19,849 nucleotides of DNA from Thoreauomyces humboldtii (lineage: Eukaryota > Chytridiomycota > Chytridiomycetes > Spizellomycetales > Powellomycetaceae), in assembly GCA_027596035.1 (NCBI GenBank), contig JADGJA010000399.1:1-19849 (forward strand), read 5' to 3'. Positions 10,308-17,833 of this stretch are shown here, one piece after another. The notes under the pieces are model-generated. The model did no database searches, had not been told where the DNA came from, and saw only the letters and a list, made by a program, of their open reading frames with translations. Both the position numbers and the translations under genes were made by a program. Positions within the stretch are counted from its first letter, which is position 1. Every line of letters begins with the position of its first letter.

Positions 10308-11962
10308 ATGGCAACTCAGCTAGACCTCGAAGACCCCAGGATCACCTCGACTTACAATGATATCCGCTCCGGAACGAGCACGACGGACTGGTACGTGGCT
10401 GTCTAAAATTGAGCTGAATCTGAGATGGCGATAACTAATTTGATGCTCTCGCTGTCAGGATGATCCTCGGTATGTCCACTGTTGTGACATATGCTGGGCG
10501 GAATGATAGTAGGAGCTGATACTCTCCCGACATTGCAGCTGTAGCGCCCCAGCTCCCTGGACAAAAGAAGGACATGCTCAGGTTAGACGTTTTGATTTGT
10601 AGAATATGTTCAATGTCCAGGCGCCTTATCGAAACGTATTGTGCAGCGTCCTGGGATCTGGTTCTGGTGGTCTCGAAGAGTTTCAGCAGCAGGCGGCCAG
10701 CTTCGCCACAACAGGTTACGGGTATCTCAAGCACGATAACAAGCTTGTGTTCATTGAGATCGTGCCCGAGCAGGTAGCCAGCCTCACTGCGATTATGCAG
10801 TGCGCCTATTTCGGATGCTCACGATAGTACCGTCCGTCTCGCAGCTCAGCGGTGCCCAGCGGACGGTCGCCCGCAAGTACGGAAAGCAAATCTCTAGCGT
10901 ACGTTCAGCCGCTCAGGCATTGCGCTTCCGGTACTTCCGAAGAACCTTCTCAGATTCGCGCTCTCACAGGTTCTGAAAGATTTCGACACGTCTCTGACCA
11001 TCACCTCGGGTTCCGAGCTCCTCGAGTCTCCCGTGTTCAGTCCGTCCGTAGACGCCATTGTCAACGCGAACCGCAAGCGCGCCCCATCCGAGACTTCAAA
11101 CACTGCTCAATCCCCTTTGTTCCCGGGGAAGTCGGCCCTTTCCACCTCGTCCCTCACGTCCGATGCCGATCTCCTCGCGGAAGAGTCGCTGAGAAAAATC
11201 AAGGAAAACACTCAGGCTAGGGATCGGGCTCGTGAGGATGCTAACAGAAAACTGAAAGCTATCCTTGAGCAGAGGCAAGTTGTTTCTCTTCCTCGAGAGT
11301 GGTTGTTTGTTCTTTGGCTTGGAATCTGATTGGGCAACCTCATTTCGATAGGAATCGAGAGCAGCAGTGGGCCAAGGAGAAGGAGACCAGGGAACGCCAG
11401 CTGAAAGACACGTTTAAAGCCGAGTATCAGGCTTTCGAGGAGAGCACGCGAAAGGTAAGATACACAGCGGGGCTCTAAGGTGAGTTGTTCGCGGGTTCTG
11501 AGTTTTGCTACGAGCAGGATCATGTCCTCGGCGCCTGGGCCGATCAAATGACATCCGATGGAAAATTTTGGCGACGAAGGTGGATTGTCATTCAGGTGGG
11601 AGCTCTCATGGGACTACTTGGTTGAAGCTGGTCTGTCTAGCTCCTCTTTAACACACTTGTGATTGCAGGGCACGTCTATGAAGGTGTTCGCTGATGGCGC
11701 GGTTAGTTATGAGCATTTACGTTTGTGTCTGTCGATAGAGACTGATGCAGCCTCTCTCATGCAGTCTATTAAGCCTCTTGCTACCATCGACCTCAAGCAA
11801 GCTTCGATCCGGGACTCTCAGGACATATACTACCTTCCTTACACGTTCACGCTCCGCGACGCTGTCGGCAAGGAGCACACGCTCCACTCGGGAGACGCGC
11901 GCCAACATCTTCAGACGGTCGCAGCCGTGGAGCGCAATGTGGGCAGGGCTCTAATGACTTGA
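10308..11962 (+). CDS. ADF-H/coactosin-like domain plus PH domain protein (344 aa, 10 exons)
   Basis: Exons: 10308-10390, 10459-10469, 10539-10581, 10647-10773, 10845-10898, 10970-11274, 11352-11454, 11518-11595, 11669-11701, 11765-11962. All phases agree. Residues 1 to about 130 resemble a coactosin-type ADF-H domain, which binds F-actin: DPRITSTYNDIRS, TTDWMIL, VLGSGSGGLEEF, GYGYLKHDNKLVFIEI, then ARKYGKQISSVLKDF. A charged, probably coiled segment follows (about 165-242). A C-terminal PH-like domain (about 243-342) shows GKFWRRRWIVIQGTSMKVF, KPLATIDL and YTFTLRD. It may be an actin regulator that is also tethered to membrane phosphoinositides. Exon 2 is only 11 nt, intron 11275-11351 uses a GC donor, and intron 11702-11764 is stopless and in frame. 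I know no named orthologue; the domain calls are from pattern. Confidence 0.74.
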
Positions 11963-12025
11963 TGATACTGTGGGACACTTTGAAGTGTGTACCGGTACTG
12001 AGTAAACAGTTAATTGGCAAAGACT

Positions 12026-12230
12026 CCACGCGTGGGGATGGAAAATGGGTTGCGCAAATGTGGACGGTGTCGCTGTCGGCGCGTCGACGCGTGGAACCCA
12101 TGTACAGACCCTGAAGCGTTGCGCGAAGCCTCACCTTGACCCCGTCAATCAGAGGAGGCACAGCTACCTGGTAACCAAGCCATCCAATCAAGTATGCTGC
12201 GCTTCAATCCCATCTGCCGGGTTATAAAAG
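12026..12230 (+). promoter_or_regulatory. Promoter block: two ACGCGT boxes, CCAAT box, TATA box
   Basis: A 10-bp palindrome CCACGCGTGG lies at 12026-12035 and a second ACGCGTGG at 12087-12094. CCAAT follows at 12184-12188 and TATAAAAG at 12223-12230. ACGCGT is the core of the MluI cell-cycle box bound by MBF in yeasts. Whether it works that way here is inference. The order and spacing suit a plus-strand start site near 12255. Confidence 0.5.
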
Positions 12231-12358
12231 GGCGAGCCATCTCTCTTCGGGCATGTCACTCGCCATCTTGCCAACTTCACCAACTCGCAGAACAACAAGA
12301 AGCCTGTACGCCAACGTACTATCATACTGTCACTCCCTTTTCACAAGGGCGTCGCAAG

Positions 12359-12661
12359 ATGGTAGTTCGCTGGAGTACAGGGCCCTTGTCTTGCATTGGT
12401 TTCGCTCTTCATCTCCGAATCTGCATGATACACTCGTACGCCAAAACAACTTTCTTTCTGCCGGGTTCACAGCTGCCCCATCTGGCCGTGACCTCCGCAG
12501 AGGAGAGTGTTATGGCGTACGATCCGTATCTTCTCTCTCACTCGCTCACGGCCAAACATCATTACCTCTCGTTGTTTGAAGAATCATACGCTAAGTCACC
12601 TTTCGTCATGCCGCGCCCGCAGTGTCACCGCTGCGTGTGTCGCAAAGTGAAATTGGCCTAG
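12359..12661 (+). CDS. Possible small protein, unrecognised (100 aa)
   Basis: The ATG at 12359 (context GCAAGATGG) lies about 130 bp after a good TATA box and opens a 100-codon frame. It has a hydrophobic N-terminal half (SCIGFALHLRICMI) and a Cys/His-rich end (PRPQCHRCVCRKVK). I recognise no family. A different frame starting at ATG 12253 is also open for 108 codons. Either could be a small gene, an upstream exon of the gene at 12850, or chance. Confidence 0.2.
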   Translation: MVVRWSTGPLSCIGFALHLRICMIHSYAKTTFFLPGSQLPHLAVTSAEESVMAYDPYLLSHSLTAKHHYLSLFEESYAKSPFVMPRPQCHRCVCRKVKLA

Positions 12662-12849
12662 GGTACGGTACAAAGCTGCATCGCACGAGCGAGTCGGTGC
12701 TTGCCATGGCTCCACGGTGGATGGGGTGTTGCGGTTTTTGCGAGTCGAACTTCTGGAAGGGGTGATTTCCGTGGCAGTGCTACTCAAGTAGGAGTTCTGG
12801 CTTCGTGGTGTTTTGCTCGTTCCAGTTTCCACGTCACCCCCCGCATGCC

Positions 12850-13382
12850 ATGGCACACGACCTACCAATTCCTGAGAACGCCAGGGTCTCCCCGGAGGCG
12901 CTGGCTCAACGTCGTGCTATGGTGAAGGAAAAGTTTGGGCCAGGGTGAGGTCGTTTTTGGTCTGCGCGTAGGAGGGCCTCGGCGCTTCCATGGACTGACC
13001 AATGGCTCACAGAGGCTGGGAGAAGGGGCAACTGGCTCGGCCACATCGCTGTAATGGGCACGTGGAGGATCTGATGGTATCTCTAGTACCGAGAAGCTCA
13101 CTCGGTCTGGCATTGCTCAATCTGTTGCTCTGCAGGTCGCGATAACCACATGGCCCTTTCACGACGCGGGAACGACGCTGAAACTTGCGGCCCAGTGTTT
13201 CTTATCTCAGAAAGGGTACACGTTCCTCCCGTTCCACGCGATCTACTACGCGACCTTATCCTTTCAATTGCAGACATGAGCCACTACGACGCTACTTGGA
13301 GGCCAAGCCCTATGGCGGGGAGCTTGGCACCAAACGCGGAATGTGGTGGGGAGGTGACGAGAAGAACGAGTTCGAGGAATGA
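12850..13382 (+). CDS. Unrecognised small protein (115 aa, 4 exons)
   Basis: Exons: 12850-12944, 13013-13076, 13136-13215, 13274-13382. The three introns of 68, 59 and 58 nt have GTGAGG, GTATCT and GTACAC donors, CAG acceptors, and CTGAC/CTCAC branch-like sites in the first two. All phases agree, and the joined frame is stop-free. The protein begins MAHDLPIPENARVSPEALAQ and continues with RRAMVKEKFGPGGWEKGQ. A middle segment has two Cys and one Trp (RPHRCNGHVEDLM, TTWPFHDAGTTLKLAAQCF). It ends with YLEAKPYGGELGTKRGMWWG and an acidic tail. It has no signal peptide or membrane helix. I do not recognise it; its composition suits a small soluble protein. The model depends on splice signals only. 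An earlier start through an upstream exon is possible. Confidence 0.48.
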
Positions 13383-13424
13383 GTTCTTGGGTCCGGCGGA
13401 TCTGCTCAAGCTGCTGCTCAAATT

Positions 13425-13524
13425 GCTGCTTTTGCTGTTTCGAGCCTTGAATTGCTTTGCTGGTCGGCTCAGAGTGGCTGCTTTTGATGTTCCGGGCCTT
13501 AGATTGGCTTCGCTGGTCGGCTCA
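13425..13524. repeat. Imperfect tandem duplication, 47/48-bp units
   Basis: Copy 1 (13425-13471) and copy 2 (13477-13524) both run from GCTGCTTTTG to GCTGGTCGGCTCA, with a few substitutions and a 1-nt length difference, separated by 5 bp. The flanks are Leu-codon-like CTGCTG runs. The duplication lies just downstream of the small four-exon gene, probably in its 3' untranslated region. Confidence 0.7.
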
Positions 13525-13944
13525 CCGACCACTGCCACCGCTCCCTCCGTCGTGGAACCATTCCGGATTAAGATGTTCCCTAAACCGGACGGGGCATGGG
13601 AAGGATCTTGATGCGGCATGACTGCTGGCGACCTCTCCACCTGCGGAACAATTCTCCGAATTAATATGAGAACGAGGGTCTCGCGGACGATGAATCGGTC
13701 TCTCGCACCCTATTTCTTGGTCAGCCAAGCTCTTTCATATAGAAGGGACATGAGCCGCCCACACGACCCGCCACCTTCAAACATGCCTACATGTATGTTT
13801 GCTTCGGTCGTTAGTCTTGTGTCAGGGTGACCGTAGTGCACATGTTACAGACGAATCAGCAGCAAGTTTACAGTTTGGCGCTGACGTGAGCTGCGAAGCC
13901 CCGCTTTTCGGCAGAGGTGTGCGCCGATCCCTGTAGACTTTTTA

Positions 13945-13972
13945 AGGTACATGTACATCACAGTACATGTAA
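13945..13972. promoter_or_regulatory. Palindromic GTACATGTAC motif cluster
   Basis: AGGTACATGTACA, then CAGTACATGTAA 3 bp later, lie about 110 bp before the ATG at 14065. The same 13-mer occurs at 5179-5191 upstream of the LPMO-like gene. It is a candidate transcription-factor site; the factor is unknown. Confidence 0.4.
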
Positions 13973-14064
13973 AGAGAGCGCACTTTCTGCATTCTTTCAA
14001 GTCTCCCTTCTCCTTCTCTCGTACTCTCAACAGTATCTCCGTGTCGTCTGTGGGGATAGTAGAC

Positions 14065-15696
14065 ATGTCCTCGGTCGCGACCATACGTCTTCTTGACAGC
14101 GCCGGCTTGAACGTTCTGGACTCGGTCTCAGCCGACTACGAGGACAGCTTTTCGCTCGAGACTTTCCTTGATCTCGCCCACGCTCACAACGATGCTCCAC
14201 CGCCAGGCACAAAATCGTTCATCCTGGCCCGCGTGCAAACTTGGGACATCAAACAGCCTGGTCGTGTGTATTGGTCCTACTACAATGCCTACTACCTCAA
14301 CAAGATCCTGTTCCAGACGCAGGTCTACCTGGGCAAGAAACTTATCCACAGGCTCCACGTACTCAACCCCTTGAGCAATACGGATATCATCGGCGACGTG
14401 CAGTACTTTATGGTCAAGTTTCCGGTCCCACCGGTCGTGGATCCGGCGGCGACTGGAGTGGGGAGAAAGGATGCCGATGATCAACCCGCCATCCTCGCGA
14501 CCGCGATCGCGGATGACACGCCGAACGCCGGGGCTGGCGGCGGCGGGAACGGAGAAACCAGAGGGATCGAGGCAGGATCACCTCGTCGTACCATGCTCCG
14601 TAGAAACCGGCCCGCCACCGCACCGCTGCTCAACAAATCTCGCGCACCCCCACCCTCCATCACCACCACGTCCCTGTCGGCGAGTCCGGGCGGCGGGAAC
14701 GGACGGAACCAGTACGATCTTCCCCCTCCGTCTCCGAGCGTCCGGGAGGCCGAGTCGGGAGCGGCATCCTGGACGCTCATGGGGCCCCTCGTCGGGGAGC
14801 TCACGGAGGAAGAACACACCGGACCGGGACCCCTGCGACGAAAGTTCAGTCTGGCGACCCTACGGACTCGCGCCCCGTTCCAGCTCGCACCTGCGCCGAA
14901 GAGCGCTTATCCGGCCTACAGGGACGACGCCGTCGGTCAAGCGAGCGAGTTCGTCCTGAACATCCCGGCGTCGCCCACCAAGACGGGATCTGGCGGAGAC
15001 CTGATCCCGGACCTGCGCGTCGTCACCCGTCCACCGCGAGGCACCCTGATGCTCAACAGTCGGGATCGACCTCACCGAGTCGACATCCCTGCCGGAACGG
15101 TGACTCGGTTCGCGCGACCGGTGGACGTGGCGGAGGAGGCCGGTCGACATCGTACACCAGAGACGAGACGTCGATCCATGTCCTTGCAGAACCACGTCTC
15201 GGGCGGGGGACGGATCGGGATCGACGCCGTGACCGACTGGAGCAACGCCCTGCGAGTCGAGTCCCTCGCGTCCGATGCGAGGAAACAGGAGACGGTCCCA
15301 CTCCTCACCTCTTCCTACTCCGCCGCCACCCTCCTCCCAGCTCCCGTCGTCGAGGCAGCCCGACCCGTCGTCCTCACGTTCGACGCGATACTGTTCGCGA
15401 CCGACACGGACTACCTCGAGACGTCCCGGATCCGATCCGTTTTCAGGGCCAACGCCGTCACGCCCGACGACGTCAAGCTGTTCGAGATGCAGGAGTTCAC
15501 GGGGATCGACTCTCCTCTCCCCTTCACCATCGTCGACGACTCGCCTGTCTGCGAGTGGTGCTTTCCCAGCCCGGACTCCATGATGGACATGTCTCCCACG
15601 AGAAGGTTCTTCCACAGGAGCAAGTTCTGGGCTTGCATCCTCGCCTTTGCTGTGGTGCTCATCGTTTTGGTATGGCGATATGCCATGCAGTATTGA
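14065..15696 (+). CDS. Tail-anchored membrane protein of unknown function (543 aa)
   Basis: This is a single-exon gene. I chose ATG 14065 because an upstream in-frame ATG (13951) lies inside a palindromic promoter motif and would add a leader-like segment. A compact N-terminal domain (about 5-116) contains QPGRVYWSYYNAYYLNKILF and the stretch IHRLHVLNPLSNTDI. A long low-complexity Pro/Gly/Arg/Ser region (120-430) follows. A second compact block (435-480) carries FDAILFATDTDYLE and FRANAVTPDDVKLFEMQEF. The C-terminus is a single membrane helix (about 522-539, FWACILAFAVVLIVLVW) after basic residues (RRFFHRSK). This layout suits a tail-anchored protein of the ER or outer mitochondrial membrane, facing the cytosol. 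No signal peptide is seen. I cannot name the family. The two compact blocks resemble each other and may be diverged copies of one fold. Confidence 0.72.
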   Translation: MSSVATIRLLDSAGLNVLDSVSADYEDSFSLETFLDLAHAHNDAPPPGTKSFILARVQTWDIKQPGRVYWSYYNAYYLNKILFQTQVYLGKKLIHRLHVLNPLSNTDIIGDVQYFMVKFPVPPVVDPAATGVGRKDADDQPAILATAIADDTPNAGAGGGGNGETRGIEAGSPRRTMLRRNRPATAPLLNKSRAPPPSITTTSLSASPGGGNGRNQYDLPPPSPSVREAESGAASWTLMGPLVGELTEEEHTGPGPLRRKFSLATLRTRAPFQLAPAPKSAYPAYRDDAVGQASEFVLNIPASPTKTGSGGDLIPDLRVVTRPPRGTLMLNSRDRPHRVDIPAGTVTRFARPVDVAEEAGRHRTPETRRRSMSLQNHVSGGGRIGIDAVTDWSNALRVESLASDARKQETVPLLTSSYSAATLLPAPVVEAARPVVLTFDAILFATDTDYLETSRIRSVFRANAVTPDDVKLFEMQEFTGIDSPLPFTIVDDSPVCEWCFPSPDSMMDMSPTRRFFHRSKFWACILAFAVVLIVLVWRYAMQY

Positions 15697-15872
15697 CGGA
15701 AATAAGATATGTTTTGGCCATTTAAGGACACATGGATGCATTGGGAACAGAAAAGACTTTCTGGTTTTTGGCAAAATGATTGATATCATAAAGCAAGGGG
15801 ACAAAATTGAGATGGGTGATATGTGCTGTTCTAGGTGTTTTCGACTGTGGGAACCGGAGCTAAGCAAGGTTT

Positions 15873-17526
15873 CTAAGTCTGTGCTACGACAGGCGCCCCC
15901 TTCTTGACCAAGTAACCGAGAAGGTCGACCTTCGTCACGACGTGCTTGACGATGTGGTTGTTGGGTGCCGTCTCGGTGACGACCGCGGACGAGTTGTTTT
16001 CAAAGAACTTGGACAGCGAGTCGAGCGGCGTGTCGGTGTTGATCTCGGTGAACTTCTTCTTTTGCGCAAAGTGGAACATGGCCGAGCCGACGGGCTTGTC
16101 CAGCGACGTTTGTCCAGAGTGGATCTTGCTGAGCAGGTGGCCGAGGGTGAGGAGACCGATGAGGTGGGGTGCGGCGTCGGCAGTGACGACAGGGAGCTGG
16201 TCGAAACCGCGGGACTGCATGACCGCGACGGCGTCACGGCAGGTAGTCGACTCGGGGACCGTGACGGCCTCGGGCAGCTGCAGGTCCTTGATGCGGGCGC
16301 CTCCCCACTGGGAGACACGAGCCTCCTCCTTCTTGACGGTCTCGGAGTCGATGTAGCCGTGGGCCTTCATCCAATCGTCGTTGAGGTGTTTGGTCATGTA
16401 GTTACGGATGGAATCGGCGAGCAGGACAACGCAACGCTGTCCCTTCTTGAGGGTGCGAGCAGCCTTCAACGCTCCGACGACGGCGGCTCCCGAGGATCCG
16501 CCGCACAGGAGACCTTCCTCGCGGATGAGGCGACGCGCCATGAGGAACGACTCCTTGTCGTCCGTCTTGATCCACTCGTCGACGTGCGACCGGTCGAGGA
16601 CCTCGGGGATGAAGTCGTATCCGATTCCCTCGACCTGGTAGCCGTGCACACCTTCCTTGTTCAGAGCCTCGGGCTGGGCGAGGATGGAGCCGTTGGGGTC
16701 GATTCCGACCACGCGGCATCCCGGGAAGCGCTCCTTGAGCTTCTTTGCGATACCGGCGATGGTTCCGCCGGTTCCGGCGCTCGCCACGAACATGTCGATG
16801 TGGCCGTCGCACTGAGCGATGATCTCCTCTGCGGTTCCCTCGTAATGCGCCATGGGGTTGTTGACGTTGGAGTACTGGTCAGGGATCAAGGAGTCCTTGA
16901 TCTCCTTGTTCAGACGACGTGCGACGCCGATATGGGAGTCTGGCGCGTCCCATGCCGCTTCCGTCGGTGTGCGGATGATCTCCGCACCGAGTGCCTTGAG
17001 GACGTCGACCTTCTCCTGCGACATCTTCTCGGGAAGCGTGATGATCGCGCGGTAACCCTTCACAGCTGCGGCGAGGGCGAGTCCGATTCCGGTGTTTCCG
17101 GAAGTGGGCTCGATGAGAGTGAATCCGGGCTGAAGCAAAGGGACAAAGCGGTGAGCTGACGACTCCAACTTCGAAAAGGATTTGTGGTTCTGAGCGAGAC
17201 TCCACCGACCTTGAGCAGACCATCCCTCTCCGCTCCTTCCACCATGCGCTTTGCGATTCTGTCCTTGACGGAGCCTCCCGCATTGAAGAACTCACATTTG
17301 GCGACTGCAGGCAGGTGACCGGGGGTCAGCATGGAGCCTCAAAGAGAAACAGACGCACACAAGTGCAAAGAGCGCAAGCGCAACCAGCCTTACCGATCTC
17401 GCACTCGATCCCAGCGTCGAGGACGACACGGTTGAGCCTGACGCAGGGTGTTCCTCCGATGTGCTCGAGGATGTTGTCGAGGATGCGCTTCCTGTCAAAG
17501 GGGTCCGTCACGGTTCCGGTGGTCAT
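15873..17526 (-). CDS. CYS4: Cystathionine beta-synthase (494 aa, 3 exons)
   Basis: This PLP enzyme joins serine and homocysteine to form cystathionine, the first step of transsulfuration, in the cytosol. Exons on the minus strand: 17526-17394, 17304-17210, 17129-15873; introns of 89 and 80 nt with consistent phases. The catalytic core shows [10 protein letters not shown], the PLP lysine Lys58 in AGGSVKDR, the SGNTG loop (86-90), SAGTGGT for the phosphate and GGSSG. A Bateman pair of CBS domains follows (about 365-490), ending near the C-terminus. There is no N-terminal heme-binding region, as in yeast Cys4 and unlike human CBS. The length matches the yeast enzyme (507 aa). The sense strand just upstream of the ATG is strongly CT-rich (about 17640-17705), a common fungal promoter/leader feature. 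Confidence 0.97.
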
Positions 17527-17833
17527 GGTTGCGAAGAGTCTAAAAGGAAGGTTGAGCAGAGAGGGTCGGCGGCAGCAACAGGGAGCAGCAGGTCGAGGAT
17601 TCGAGAAGAGGTGTGAAGTGGTGGTGGTGTACTATATCGGCGAAGAGAGAGAGAGAGGGGGAAGAGAGGGGAAAAAGGAAAAAAACAGAACAAGAAAGAG
17701 AGCCAGCAGCACCCCTCATGACATGGCGCTACAACACCCCAACCACCGCACACGGCGCGCATCCCCGGGTTGCGCCACTTCCAGTACATTTGAGATACCG
17801 AAGTAAACCAAAGTAAGTGTAGAGTAGCGCTAA
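17527..17833. other. Gap between Fanzor stop and CBS start; candidate guide-RNA/element-end region
   Basis: This 307-bp stretch holds the 3' flank of the Fanzor gene and the CBS promoter, both read on the minus strand. Near the Fanzor stop there is a short palindrome TAGCGCTA (17826-17833). A possible GC hairpin follows, with arms GGCGC (17754-17758) and GCGCC (17772-17776). Nearer CBS is a purine/pyrimidine tract (17640-17700). In known Fanzor systems the guide RNA comes from non-coding sequence beside the nuclease gene and often overlaps its 3' end, so this is where to look. I cannot define its ends. Confidence 0.35.

Larger units (their letters stand above)
11963..12849. other. Intergenic with promoter-like block and a doubtful small ORF
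   Basis: This 887-bp stretch follows the coactosin-PH gene. Its first third carries two ACGCGTGG motifs, a CCAAT box and a strong TATA box (see the separate entry). After the TATA box two overlapping frames are open to 12579 and 12661. The last 190 bp show no coding signal that I can defend; they may be the 5' leader or an upstream exon of the gene at 12850. Confidence 0.4.
13383..14064. other. Intergenic with imperfect tandem repeat and palindromic promoter motif
   Basis: This 682-bp stretch has no gene that I can support. It contains an imperfect 47/48-bp direct repeat (13425-13524) and, nearer the next gene, AGGTACATGTACA (13945-13957) with a TACATGTA half-repeat after it. A CT-rich leader (about 14004-14030) precedes the ATG at 14065. 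Confidence 0.45.

Noticed and set aside
14860..15867. 335-codon minus-strand frame opposite the tail-anchored protein
   Set aside because: It is Arg/Gly/Asp/Val-rich antisense of GC-rich codons with no motifs; a shadow.
15851..15875. 5S rRNA-like AGCTAAGCAAGG string
   Set aside because: Only a short chance match; the rest of a 5S gene is missing and CBS coding sequence starts at once.
15942..17159. 405-codon plus-strand frame opposite cystathionine beta-synthase
   Set aside because: It is fully antisense to a confident enzyme exon and resembles nothing; a shadow.
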